A DNA stretch of 64,000 nt from positions 2,356,001 to 2,420,000 of the forward strand of contig NZ_CP104272.1 in assembly GCF_025244865.1 (NCBI RefSeq). The letters are read 5' to 3'. The notes under the pieces are model-generated. The model was not told the DNA's origin. It did not search any database and saw nothing but the letters and a program-made list of their open reading frames with translations. The translations under genes were made by a program, and so were the position numbers. The DNA is from Arthrobacter sp. zg-Y1110 (GTDB taxonomy: Bacteria > Actinomycetota > Actinomycetes > Actinomycetales > Micrococcaceae). Positions 34,675-43,595 of the stretch are shown one piece after another; positions within the stretch are counted from its first letter, which is position 1, and every line of letters starts with the position of its first letter.

Positions 34675-36471
34675 CTACTTGCGGCCGATGAACCAGTCCT
34701 GCAGCTTCTTCAGCCGCTTGTTGAGCTGTTCCTCGTTGGCCTGGGCCACGGGCGGTCCGCCGCAGATCCGGCGCAGCTCGCTGTGCACCACGCCGTGGGG
34801 CATGCCGGAGCGGGCGGACCAGGCGGAAACGTTCTTTGCCAGCTCGCCCCGCAGTTCGGTCAGCCGGCGGTGGTCCACCACTTCGGGGGCTTCCGCCGGG
34901 GCTTCCTCAGCTGCGGCACCGGCACGGCGGCCCCTGCGGGAAAGCTGCTCGTGCTGGCGCTGGCGCAGCAACGTGCTCATCTGGTCCGCGTCCAGGAGGC
35001 CGGGGATGCCGATGAAATCCTGTTCCTCCTCGCTGCCCAACGCACCGCCGGTGCCGAACTCGCCGCCGTCGAACAGTACGCGGTCGAAGGACGCCTGGGA
35101 TTCCAGGGCTTCGAACTTCTGCTTGGTCAGCTCGCCGGAGGCCTTTTCCTCACGGTTGGCCGCCTCCATCAGGCTGTCCTCGAGGCCGAAGCCTTCCTCC
35201 TCCAGATGGTTGTCCGGGCGGTCCAGTGCGTGGTCGCGTTCGACTTCCATCTGGTTGGCCAGCGCCATCAGGTTCGGCACGGAGGGCAGGAACACCGACG
35301 CCGTCTCGCCGCGCTTGCGGGCACGCACAAAACGTCCCACGGCCTGTGCGAAGAACAGCGGGGTGGCGGTGGAGGTGGCATACACGCCGACGGCGAGGCG
35401 CGGCACGTCCACGCCTTCGGACACCATCCGCACGGCCACCATCCAGCGCTGGGTGCCGGCGGAGAATTCCTCGATCTTTTCCGAGGCCTTGGCATCGTCG
35501 GACAGGATGACCGTGGGTGATTCGCCCATGATCTTCTTCAGCCAGCCTGCGTAGGCACGGGCGTCGTCGTGGTCCGTGGCGATCACCAGCCCGCCGGCGT
35601 CGGGCACGGACCGGCGGACCTCCGTGAGGCGGCGGTCCGCTGCGGCCAGCACGGCAGGAATCCACTCGCCGGTGGGATTCAGGGCGGTGCGCCAGGCCTG
35701 CGCCGTGATGTCCTTGGTCACCGCGGCTTCACCAAGCGATGCGGCCATCTCGTCGCCGGCACTGGTCCGCCAGCGCATCTGCCCGGAATAGGCCATAAAC
35801 ATCACCGGGCGGACCACGTGGTCCTTCAGCGCCTGGCCGTAGCCGTAGGTGTAGTCCGCCTTGGAACGGCGGATGCCGTCCCGGTCCTCGACGTACTCCA
35901 CGAACGGGATGGCGGCGGTGTCCGAGCGGAACGGCGTACCCGTGAGGGAAAGCCGCTTGACGGCCGGCTCAAACGCTTCGCGGATGCCGTCACCCCAGGA
36001 CAGGGCGTCACCGCCGTGGTGGATCTCGTCCAGGATCACCAGGGTGCGGGCGGCCTCGGTCTTGGCACGGTGCAGCATCGGCTTGGACGCGACCTGCGCG
36101 TAGGTGACGGCCACGCCGATGAACCCGTGCCCGTGCCGTCCGTCGGCGTTCTTGAAGTTCGGGTCGATGGCCAGGCCCACCTTCGCGGCGGCGTCGGCCC
36201 ACTGCCGTTTCAGGTGGTCCGTGGGGGCGACAACGGTGATGCGGTTGACGATTCCACGCTCCACCAGCTCGTTGGCTACGCGCAGGGCGAAGGTGGTTTT
36301 ACCAGCGCCCGGGGTTGCGACGGCGAGGAAATCGCTGGCATTGGATGCGAAGTACTTCTCCAGGGCCTCTGCCTGCCACTGACGCAGCTTCGGGGCGGTG
36401 CCCCAGGCGGCGCGTTCGGGGTAGGCGGGCGGCAGGGACGCACCGGCGCCGAACAGGGTTTCGGAACTCAC
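34675..36471 (-). CDS. DEAD/DEAH-box helicase
   Basis: A 598-residue superfamily 2 helicase. Motif I is TPGAGKTT, motif II DEIH (in LVILDEIHHGG), motif III SLTGTP, and motif VI QAVGRFVRARKRG. The C-terminal 180 residues are charged, with a final helical segment (LNKRLKKLQDWFIGRK), and have no recognised domain. The GTG start at 36471 overlaps, as GTGA, the stop of a 37-codon upstream frame (36468-36581). The substrate, DNA or RNA, is uncertain; motifs resemble the restriction-like UvrB/ERCC3 group more than RNA DEAD helicases. Confidence 0.87.
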   Translation of the reverse strand: MSSETLFGAGASLPPAYPERAAWGTAPKLRQWQAEALEKYFASNASDFLAVATPGAGKTTFALRVANELVERGIVNRITVVAPTDHLKRQWADAAAKVGLAIDPNFKNADGRHGHGFIGVAVTYAQVASKPMLHRAKTEAARTLVILDEIHHGGDALSWGDGIREAFEPAVKRLSLTGTPFRSDTAAIPFVEYVEDRDGIRRSKADYTYGYGQALKDHVVRPVMFMAYSGQMRWRTSAGDEMAASLGEAAVTKDITAQAWRTALNPTGEWIPAVLAAADRRLTEVRRSVPDAGGLVIATDHDDARAYAGWLKKIMGESPTVILSDDAKASEKIEEFSAGTQRWMVAVRMVSEGVDVPRLAVGVYATSTATPLFFAQAVGRFVRARKRGETASVFLPSVPNLMALANQMEVERDHALDRPDNHLEEEGFGLEDSLMEAANREEKASGELTKQKFEALESQASFDRVLFDGGEFGTGGALGSEEEQDFIGIPGLLDADQMSTLLRQRQHEQLSRRGRRAGAAAEEAPAEAPEVVDHRRLTELRGELAKNVSAWSARSGMPHGVVHSELRRICGGPPVAQANEEQLNKRLKKLQDWFIGRK

Positions 36472-36581
36472 GCGGGAAACGCAACCTTTCTCATTGCTCG
36501 ATTGGTTGTTGCCGTGCGGGCACCGGACGGGCGCAGCGCTGAGCGACTGCGCACGGGCGCAGGCGTAAACACATAGGTCAT
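36468..36581 (-). CDS. Possible 37-residue upstream peptide before the helicase
   Basis: ATG at 36581, TGA at 36470-36468 overlapping the helicase GTG by 4 bases. The peptide starts MTYVFTPAPVRSRSALRP and is basic, ending NRAMRKVAFPA. No good ribosome site is visible. The exact overlap suggests translational coupling, but chance cannot be excluded. Confidence 0.3.
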   Translation of the reverse strand: MTYVFTPAPVRSRSALRPSGARTATTNRAMRKVAFPA

Positions 36582-36659
36582 GCAGGCATCAGGACTAACT
36601 GCCTTCGCGGAGGAAGGCTGGGAAACGGAGCGAGCAGAAAATCGGCCGGAGAGGACGAA

Positions 36660-36977
36660 CTACTTCTTGCCCTTGGGGTTGTCGCCTTCGGGACGCAGGC
36701 CCTCGTAGATTTCCTTGCAGGTGGGGCAGACGGGGAACTTCTGGGGATCCCGGCCGGGCGTCCAGACCTTGCCGCAGAGAGCAATCACCGGCTCGCCCGA
36801 AAGCGCCGATTCCATGATCTTTTCCTTGCGCACATAGTGGGCAAAGCGCTCGCTGTCGCCGGGTTCCAGCTCTTCGCGCAGTTCTTCGCGCTCGATGGTG
36901 GCCGTGGACGTACCGTTGTCATCCAGGCGGCGGGGATCGTTTTCGAAAGGATCGGGAGGCAGGCTCATGCGTTCCAT
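36660..36977 (-). CDS. DUF3039 family protein
   Basis: A 105-residue actinobacterial protein of the DUF3039 family. The conserved core is GDSERFAHYVRKEKIMESAL, EPVIALCGKVWTP and FPVCPTCKEIYEGL; the cysteines CGK and CPTC are likely to bind zinc. The first 25 residues are variable. Either ATG at 36977 or 36968 could be the start. The function is unknown. It lies 15 bases after an ABC transporter (coordinates decrease along the operon) and precedes the helicase. Confidence 0.85.
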   Translation of the reverse strand: MERMSLPPDPFENDPRRLDDNGTSTATIEREELREELEPGDSERFAHYVRKEKIMESALSGEPVIALCGKVWTPGRDPQKFPVCPTCKEIYEGLRPEGDNPKGKK

Positions 36978-36992
36978 CTTAGTACCCGCCGA

Positions 36993-38567
36993 CTATTTGT
37001 TGATGGAGACCTGCTGCAGCAGTTCCGGCCCGCGCGCGTCCACCCACCGCCCGCCCAGCCGGATCCCGAGGATCAGCACCGCCGCACCCAGCAGCAGTCC
37101 CGCGAGCAGAGTCACAACACCCCAGAGAGTGCTTTCCAGAACGACGGCGGCCACTCCCGGAATGAGCACAGGCACCAGCAGCGCGAAGGTCACCAGGCTG
37201 AAGGCGCCCTGCACCAGCAGGGCCCGGCCGGTGGAACCGGGCGGGGTCTTGAAGGCGTTTTCCCCGGGCAGCGGCACGTTGTAGGTGTAGCGCGCGGACA
37301 CCGCGCTGGAGACTCCCAGCCCGATCATCAGCGCGGCCAGGGAAACCCCCAGTACGGGGGCTATGAGGTCCGCGTGCCCGGTCAGGGCCGCCGGCAGGAC
37401 GGCTGCGGCAAGCACGGCCGGCACGCTTACCACCGCGCAGGCCAGTGCCCGGCCGGCGCGGTCGGCCCGCCCGGACACACCGGTGGCCAGATGCAGGGCG
37501 AACGCCGTGTTGTCATAGGAGACGTCCGCGCTGATGGAGAAGCCCAGCATAAAAGCCACCAGCGGCCCCAGCATCAGCGGTACCATCAGCCCCGCCTCTG
37601 CGCCGGCGTTGTTTCCCGCGAACAGCAGGACCACAACGAGCAGCGGGACGATAAGCAGTGAAGCGCTGTAGCGGGGGTCGCGCAGCCAATAGATCAATGC
37701 CCGCGCGGCCACCGCTCCGGTGGGAGTGGCCGGGAAACGCGAGAAGAGCCCGAGCCCCGCGCTCTTCCGGCCGGCTGCAGACTGCGGCGGGCTGACCAGC
37801 GCCCGCAGCAGCAGGGCCTTCCAGGCCAGTACCAATACCGCCAGAAAAGCTACAGCGATAAGTGCCTTGGCACCGGCGGCGCCGTAATGGCCGAGTGCAA
37901 TGTCGCCGGGTACTGCCCAGACGGCGCCCAACGGCGTCCACGCGAGCACGTCGGCCAGGCCCGGAAGGAACTCTGCGCCGGCCCGGATCCCGTCGGCTAC
38001 ACCGGCAATGATGGGCCCCAGCAGCACCAACGGGATGACCAGCAGCAGCCCGGTAAAGTCGCGGAACCTGCGCGAGCCGGTCAGGGAGACGGCTGCGGCC
38101 ACGGTAACGCGCGCGGCGATCAGGCAGGTGAAGACCGCCACCACGGAAAGCACCAGTGCCGCGGCCAGCGCCCCCGGAAAGCGGTACCAGCTCGCCGCCT
38201 GCGCGAGTACGGCCAGCAGCATGGCGGCCCCGGGAATACCGATCAGCCCGCCCGCGGCCAGGCCGGTCAGCAGCTGCGGGGTGGGAACGGCATAGGTGGT
38301 GAAGCGTGCCGGGTCCAAGGTCAGGTCCAGGCCGGAAAACACCACCGGGATCAGGGCCCAGCCCGCAACCGCTGCGGCTCCGGCCAGGATGACCGCTGTT
38401 CGGGCCGCCGCCGGATCATCCCCCACGATAAACAGAGCCGCGATCAGCACGGCCAGGATACCCAGCGCATAGAGCGCACCGAGGACAATCCCGACCAGCT
38501 GCCAGGGACTGCGCTTCAATGAGTTGCGCAGCAGCAGGAACTTTAGCCTCAGGAGGTGCGCAACCAT
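36993..38567 (-). CDS. ABC transporter permease, large multi-spanning
   Basis: A 524-residue membrane protein with about 12 hydrophobic segments and an Arg/Ser-rich cytosolic loop near the middle. It starts inside the 3' end of the ATPase gene (19-base overlap), so the two form one transporter. The size and layout resemble ABC-2-type exporters. No substrate-binding protein is encoded nearby, so export is more likely than import. Nothing in the sequence names the substrate. Confidence 0.8.
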   Translation of the reverse strand: MVAHLLRLKFLLLRNSLKRSPWQLVGIVLGALYALGILAVLIAALFIVGDDPAAARTAVILAGAAAVAGWALIPVVFSGLDLTLDPARFTTYAVPTPQLLTGLAAGGLIGIPGAAMLLAVLAQAASWYRFPGALAAALVLSVVAVFTCLIAARVTVAAAVSLTGSRRFRDFTGLLLVIPLVLLGPIIAGVADGIRAGAEFLPGLADVLAWTPLGAVWAVPGDIALGHYGAAGAKALIAVAFLAVLVLAWKALLLRALVSPPQSAAGRKSAGLGLFSRFPATPTGAVAARALIYWLRDPRYSASLLIVPLLVVVLLFAGNNAGAEAGLMVPLMLGPLVAFMLGFSISADVSYDNTAFALHLATGVSGRADRAGRALACAVVSVPAVLAAAVLPAALTGHADLIAPVLGVSLAALMIGLGVSSAVSARYTYNVPLPGENAFKTPPGSTGRALLVQGAFSLVTFALLVPVLIPGVAAVVLESTLWGVVTLLAGLLLGAAVLILGIRLGGRWVDARGPELLQQVSINK

Positions 38568-39322
38568 TCCAGCCCCTCCGAGTGGGTCCGGCCGCCGACC
38601 AGCGACACAAAGCGGTCCTCCAGGCTGGCGTCACCGCGGACCTCGTCCACCGTTCCTGCGGCCAGCAGGTTACCGCCGGCAACCACTGCGACGTGGTCAC
38701 ACATCCGCTGGACGAGGTCCATCACGTGGCTGGAGACAATCACGGTTCCTCCGGAGGAAACGTATCCGGAGAGAATGTCGCGGATATTGGCCGCAGAGAC
38801 CGGGTCCACCGCCTCGAACGGTTCGTCCAGGACCAGCAGGCGCGGGGCATGGATCAAGGCGGACGCCAGGGCTACCTTCTTCGTCATACCCGCGGAGTAA
38901 TCCACCACGAGCTTGCCCGCGTCAGCACTGAGGTCCATGGCGGCCAGCAGGTCCTTGGTGCGCGTCCGGACCGTCTCCCGGTCCATCCCGCGCAGCAGTC
39001 CCGCGTACGTCACCAGCTGCTCACCGGTCAGCCGGTCGAAAAGGCGGACGCCGTCCGGCAGGATCCCCATCAGCCGCTTGGCCTCAAGGGGGCGGGCCCA
39101 CACATCTGTGCCGTGCACCCATGCGGAGCCCGCGTCCGGACGCAGCAGCCCGGTAGCCAGGGAGAGCAGCGTCGTCTTGCCGGCTCCGTTGGGGCCCACC
39201 AATCCGTAGAAGGAGCCCTGCGGCACGTCCAAGGTGATGCCGTTGACGGCCGTCTTGGAACCGAAGCGCTTGACGAGGCCGCGCACGGACAGCGCCGGGA
39301 CGGAATCCGGTAGTGATGTCAT
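38549..39322 (-). CDS. ABC transporter ATP-binding protein
   Basis: A 257-residue nucleotide-binding subunit. Walker A GPNGAGKTT, signature YSAGMTKKVALA (a variant of LSGGQ), Walker B LLVLDEPFEAVD and the switch His in VIVSSHVMDL. It overlaps the permease by 19 bases. The variant signature and the DRLTGEQLVTYAGLL segment are typical of ABC-2 exporter ATPases. Confidence 0.92.
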   Translation of the reverse strand: MTSLPDSVPALSVRGLVKRFGSKTAVNGITLDVPQGSFYGLVGPNGAGKTTLLSLATGLLRPDAGSAWVHGTDVWARPLEAKRLMGILPDGVRLFDRLTGEQLVTYAGLLRGMDRETVRTRTKDLLAAMDLSADAGKLVVDYSAGMTKKVALASALIHAPRLLVLDEPFEAVDPVSAANIRDILSGYVSSGGTVIVSSHVMDLVQRMCDHVAVVAGGNLLAAGTVDEVRGDASLEDRFVSLVGGRTHSEGLEWLRTS

Positions 39323-39424
39323 GGGCCCAGCCTATCCACCCGGCGCCGGGACGTCCTCGGCCCAAAGGACCAATTCAGCTCCCCTCCGGACCGCGGCATC
39401 AGTCGCGGGGACTAGCCTGTCCGG

Positions 39425-40546
39425 CTAGAAGGTCCCGGGGCGTGCGGCGCGCTCGTACTGCGGCACCCAGGGCAGCTTGGCGTCCAGTTCGGCCGCTGCA
39501 CGCATCCACCAGTGCGGATCCCGCAGGGCGGCACGGGCTATGAGGACCGCGTCCGCGGAGCCGGCCTGCAGGATCTCCTCCGCCTGCGTGCCGGAATCGA
39601 TGAGCCCGACGGCGGCGGTAGGCACGCCTGCGCCGTGCCGGACCGCTTCGGCGTACTCCACCTGGTAATTCGGTGCCACGGGAATCACGGCCCCGGGAAC
39701 GGCGCCGCCGGTGGAAACGTCCACCAGGTCCACTCCCCGTTCCCGCGCGGCCCGTGCCAGGACCACCGAGGACTGGGCGTCCACTCCCCCGGGCACCCAG
39801 TCCGTCGCGGAGATCCGCAGCAGGAGCGGCATGGAATCGGGGATGACAGCACGTACCGCATCGATGACCTCGAGGGTCAGCCGGTTCCGCCCCGCCTCGT
39901 CCCCGCCCCACGCATCGGTGCGGGTATTGACCAGCGGGCTGAGGAACTGGTGCAGCAGGTAGCCGTGCGCGCCGTGGATTTCGATGGTGTCGAAGCCCGC
40001 GTCAACCGAGCGGACAGCCGCGTCGGCGAAGTCGCGGATTACCTGTCGGATACCCGCTTCATCGAGCGCGGCGGGAGCCGCGTAGCTGCCGAACGGGTCC
40101 GCCGTCGGGCCGACGGTCTGCCAGCCGCCGTCGGACAGTGGAACGCTGCCGGTCCCGGGGGCGAACGGAGCATAGGTGGCGGCCTTGCGTCCGGCATGGG
40201 CCAGCTGGATGCCGATACGCGCCTGGACGGCGCCGTGCCGGTGGACAAAATCCGTGATGCGCTGCCAGCCGGCGGCCTGCTCCTCGTTCCAGATCCCGGC
40301 GTCCTGCGGGCTGATCCGTCCTTCCGGCTGAACTGCTGCGGCCTCGGTGATGATCAGGGCAGCCCCGCCGGCGGCGAAAGAGCCCAGATGCATCAGGTGC
40401 CAGTCATTGGGTACGCCGGGCGCATTGGCGGGGTCCGAGGGATCTACGGCGTCCGCTGAATACTGGCACATGGCGGCTACCCATCCGCGGTGGGCCAGCT
40501 CCATTCCGCGCAGGGTGATGGGGTCAAAAAGCGATGCCGTCTCCAT
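39425..40546 (-). CDS. NADH:flavin oxidoreductase, old yellow enzyme family
   Basis: A 373-residue FMN-binding barrel of the YqjM-like (thermophilic-like) class. Visible: MCQYSA near residue 27 with the regulatory Cys, HLMHLGSFAAGGAALIITEA, GIQLAHAGRKA, and substrate-site HGAHGYLLHQFLSPLVNTRTD. It reduces activated C=C bonds of enals, enones or nitro compounds with NAD(P)H. It is 17 bases downstream of the thioredoxin-fold/TPR gene on the same strand. The physiological substrate is unknown. Confidence 0.92.
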   Translation of the reverse strand: METASLFDPITLRGMELAHRGWVAAMCQYSADAVDPSDPANAPGVPNDWHLMHLGSFAAGGAALIITEAAAVQPEGRISPQDAGIWNEEQAAGWQRITDFVHRHGAVQARIGIQLAHAGRKAATYAPFAPGTGSVPLSDGGWQTVGPTADPFGSYAAPAALDEAGIRQVIRDFADAAVRSVDAGFDTIEIHGAHGYLLHQFLSPLVNTRTDAWGGDEAGRNRLTLEVIDAVRAVIPDSMPLLLRISATDWVPGGVDAQSSVVLARAARERGVDLVDVSTGGAVPGAVIPVAPNYQVEYAEAVRHGAGVPTAAVGLIDSGTQAEEILQAGSADAVLIARAALRDPHWWMRAAAELDAKLPWVPQYERAARPGTF

Positions 40547-40563
40547 GGAAAAAGCCGCGCCGC

Positions 40564-41559
40564 CTAGAACAGTGCCCGGGCGAGGGCGGAACGGGCCTTG
40601 GTGACCCGGGGATCGGCGATGCCCACCACTTCGAAGAGGTCCAGCAGCCGCAGCCGGGCGGTTTCGCGGTCTTCGCCGTGCACCCTGCCGATCAGGCCGG
40701 TAATCCGGCGGAAGGCGTCCTCGACGTGCCCGCCTGCAATGTCCAGGTCCGCGACGGCCAGCTGCGCCTGCACGTTGTCGGGCTCTTCCGCGCCTGCCCG
40801 GCGGACGGCCTCCGCATCGGCATCACGCAGCCGGGCCATGAGTTCCACCTGCGCAAGGCCGGCTTTCGCTTCCGCATCGGCCGGCTGCTCGGCAAGGGCA
40901 CGGCGGTAGGCGGCAGCCGCGGCGTCGTAGTCCTCGGCGTTGATGGCGTCAAAGGCCTCCTGGTGGAGCGGAGACAGCGGCGCTTCCGGCGCCTCTTCCG
41001 GAGTGCCGCCTTCGAGGGTGCCGTTGACGCCGTTGGCGGCAGCTACCTGCATCAGCTCGCCGACCAGGGCGCGGATCTGTTCCTCCGGCATCAGCCGGTC
41101 CAGGAGCGGCACCGGCTGGCCCTTGATCACCGCTGCCACGGTGGGCACGGCGACGGCGGAGAAGGCCTGTGCAATCTGCGGGTACGCTTGCGCGTCCACG
41201 CGTGCCAGCAGCATCCGCCCGTTCTGTTCCACGGCGATGGACGCCAGGATTGCGGACACCTGCTGCGAGTCGGGGCTGGCATCGGAATACAGGTCAATGA
41301 CCACCGGAACTTCAGCGGAAAGCTGGACAACCTGGGGGAAGGTCTGTTCCGAGACCTGCACCACGAACGGCGACGTCGCGGGAGCGGTTCCGGGGGCAGC
41401 GCCACCCGGAGCGGCTCCACCCGGGGCCGCCGGGGCGGTGGGGGCCGCGGGCGCTGCCGGGGCCGCGGAACGTGCCTTGAGTGCGGAGAGGTCAACTGCA
41501 CCCCGCAGGTTCATGGAGGAGGGGGCTGCCGGTGACGGGCGATGGTTCGGTGTGCTCAT
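40564..41559 (-). CDS. Thioredoxin-fold protein with TPR region (CnoX/YbbN-like)
   Basis: A 331-residue protein: a Pro/Ala/Gly-rich N-terminal linker (about residues 30-62), a thioredoxin fold (FVVQVSEQTFPQVV to PTVAAVIKG), then a helical TPR-like region (AINAEDYDAAAAAYRRALAEQP and KAGLAQVELMARL). The active-site CxxC is absent: the position reads SPDS in LYSDASPDSQQ, so it cannot do dithiol exchange. E. coli CnoX/YbbN likewise lacks the usual pair and acts as a holdase chaperone. The same role here is an inference. Confidence 0.85.
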   Translation of the reverse strand: MSTPNHRPSPAAPSSMNLRGAVDLSALKARSAAPAAPAAPTAPAAPGGAAPGGAAPGTAPATSPFVVQVSEQTFPQVVQLSAEVPVVIDLYSDASPDSQQVSAILASIAVEQNGRMLLARVDAQAYPQIAQAFSAVAVPTVAAVIKGQPVPLLDRLMPEEQIRALVGELMQVAAANGVNGTLEGGTPEEAPEAPLSPLHQEAFDAINAEDYDAAAAAYRRALAEQPADAEAKAGLAQVELMARLRDADAEAVRRAGAEEPDNVQAQLAVADLDIAGGHVEDAFRRITGLIGRVHGEDRETARLRLLDLFEVVGIADPRVTKARSALARALF

Positions 41560-41611
41560 TTCATCACCTTATTACGCCGTGCCCGTCCACCGGCAAGCCT
41601 CACGCTTTCCG

Positions 41612-43303
41612 CTACTTGAGGTTGGCGGACAGCAGTTCCTGCGCTGCACCCACTACCAGGGCCTGGCCGGTGCCGCCGGAAGCCGGAACGTAGAGCATTA
41701 CGGCTTCGCCGTGGGTGACGTCGATGCCCTTGTCGGTGTTCGTCTCGCCGGTCAGTGCCTGGTAGACGGTACCTTCAAGGTTGACCGAGTCGCCGGCTTC
41801 CTTGGGTGTGCTGGAGAACGTGTTGGACAGGTAGCCGAACACGATGGCCCCGCCGTCGGCGGTCCGCAGTGCGTACGTTTCCTTCGGATCCGCAGCGTGC
41901 TGGAACGTGTTGGTGGCGAACTCATTCTTCGGGTCGCTCTGCACCTGCTGCTGGAACTTGACCACGTCCTCGCTGAACCGGTTGGCGCCGAAGGTGTCCT
42001 TCATTTCACCCTCCGGATTGGTCAGGGAGTCCGCCAGCGCAGCGACGGCGTCCTGCGGCGACATGGCCAGCCCGTTGTCCGAGTCTGCGGGAATCTGGGC
42101 CGAGCCGTCGGTGGCAGCGGGCGGCTGCGGGAACGTGCTCGCGGGCAGCATCTGGACAGCGGAAACGAGCTTGTAATTGTCCCTGGCCGACTCCTGGACC
42201 AGCAGCAGCGCCTGGGGCACCGGGTTCCCCTCGCCCTGGGTCACGGCGACGACGGTGCGCGGCCAATCGGCAGCGGTGCCGATCGACTGGGTCCGCAGCG
42301 TTTCGGCAGCCACCGGCACCGGGGCTTCATGATCGGCGGACTTCGCAGCCACCGCGTAGTTCGCTGCACGCATGGCGTAGGCGGCCCCGCCGACGCGCGG
42401 CGTCAGCATCGATGCGTCCTTGGCTGCGTCGCCCGCCTCAACCGTGCCGGCCACGGAATCCAGGATGCGGGTCAGCTGGGAGTCCACGATGACCGGCTGG
42501 CTTCCGGCGGACTCGTCGGCCAGGGCCGCTGCGGGGACAGAGCCCGCTGCCAGTACGGCGGCGGCAGCAGCGGCCAGGAAGGCCGGACGACGGCGGCGGG
42601 AGACAGCGGCGGCAGTGAAGGCCGACGTCGTTCCCGAGACGCTGGGCTGCCTGTCAGCCGTTCCGGCATCCGGACCGGCACTGCGGCGGCTGCTGCGCCG
42701 CGGACCGTCGGAGCCGCTGCGCAGGAAGGCAAGGGCCAGGCCCAGGACGGCCAGCAGGGCACCGATGACAATCAACGGCACGGCGAACGGGCGGGTGGCG
42801 TCGTTCTCCCAGGTCAGGGTCACGTCGGCGGGTGCGGGAGCGGTGCCGTCCGTGGCGAGCAGGATCCGCCAGTCGCCTTCGCCCGGCGCTTTCCAGTCGT
42901 AGGACAGTTCGCCTTCACCGGACTCTTCAACGACCCAGAGATCGGAACCGGCTGGATTCGGAGCGGTCTTCCCGGTCTTATCGGTGCCGACTGCCAGGGA
43001 CGAGCTGTCCTCTCCCGGAGTGAGCCGGGCGGCGGCGGCGTCTGCCACCCAGGCCTGGACATCGTTGGCCCGGCCGACCGCCAGCGTGAAGGGAGCATCC
43101 GAACGGACGGTAATCTCCGTGCCGTCGGAGTATTCGGCCAGCAGTTCCGGTTCCAGTACGGTGACCACGGCGTCCTCCGCGCCCTCGGCTTCCATGGAAA
43201 CCGACTGGGTCTCGGGGGGCGCCCAGAATGTGCGCTGGCCAATGCCTATCAGCATCAGCAGCACCCCAAGGACGATCAGCGGAACTGCAAATTTGTTTCG
43301 CAC
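41612..43303 (-). CDS. Membrane-anchored protein with large external domain
   Basis: A 563-residue protein, function unknown. Residues 5-25 are a membrane helix, followed by an external region of about 150 residues, then a second helix (PFAVPLIVIGALLAVLGLALAF), an Arg-rich cytosolic loop (RRSSRRS), a third hydrophobic stretch (PAFLAAAAAAVLAAGSV) and a C-terminal domain of about 300 residues, probably external. The C-terminal domain repeats pairing of APVPVAAETLR, AALADSLTNPEG and GGAIVFGYLS; I recognise no catalytic motif. It starts divergently from an AI-2E transporter gene, with a GTTACC-type inverted repeat between. Confidence 0.75.
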   Translation of the reverse strand: MRNKFAVPLIVLGVLLMLIGIGQRTFWAPPETQSVSMEAEGAEDAVVTVLEPELLAEYSDGTEITVRSDAPFTLAVGRANDVQAWVADAAAARLTPGEDSSSLAVGTDKTGKTAPNPAGSDLWVVEESGEGELSYDWKAPGEGDWRILLATDGTAPAPADVTLTWENDATRPFAVPLIVIGALLAVLGLALAFLRSGSDGPRRSSRRSAGPDAGTADRQPSVSGTTSAFTAAAVSRRRRPAFLAAAAAAVLAAGSVPAAALADESAGSQPVIVDSQLTRILDSVAGTVEAGDAAKDASMLTPRVGGAAYAMRAANYAVAAKSADHEAPVPVAAETLRTQSIGTAADWPRTVVAVTQGEGNPVPQALLLVQESARDNYKLVSAVQMLPASTFPQPPAATDGSAQIPADSDNGLAMSPQDAVAALADSLTNPEGEMKDTFGANRFSEDVVKFQQQVQSDPKNEFATNTFQHAADPKETYALRTADGGAIVFGYLSNTFSSTPKEAGDSVNLEGTVYQALTGETNTDKGIDVTHGEAVMLYVPASGGTGQALVVGAAQELLSANLK

Positions 43304-43431
43304 AACTTACCTATCTTCAGTCTGGGCAAATGACATGGCAGGGCGGCGGATTTTCCGGGCCGGCAGGCCCGAACGCGGGCTCCGGAATGCGGCGGCTAAT
43401 TCGCAGCTGGTCATTGATGTCCTGGCACTTG

Positions 43432-43447
43432 ATAACCCAATGGTAAC
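43432..43447. promoter_or_regulatory. GTTACC-N4-GGTTAT inverted repeat (minus strand)
   Basis: On the - strand GTTACC-ATTG-GGTTAT. It matches the 9357-9372 palindrome in its first half and spacing; the second half differs at two positions. It is about 130 bases upstream of the membrane-protein start. It is a candidate operator for a regulator shared with the M20 peptidase operon. Confidence 0.35.
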
Positions 43448-43595
43448 GAAATCCCATCAGAGCACCCATTCGGGCGATGCCCCCGAGCGGTAACCGCCGC
43501 ATGTGCCTAAGGGGAAAGCGGTTTCTGCGGCGCGTCGGCTGGTAAGGTTTCGGTTCGTATCAGCAGCCCAATCAGGCAGAGGAGAAACGCGCGAA

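Noticed and set aside
34675..36471. Helicase plus HNH/exonuclease genes as a phage-defence island
   Set aside because: They are scattered among housekeeping genes, without a shared operon or known defence partners.
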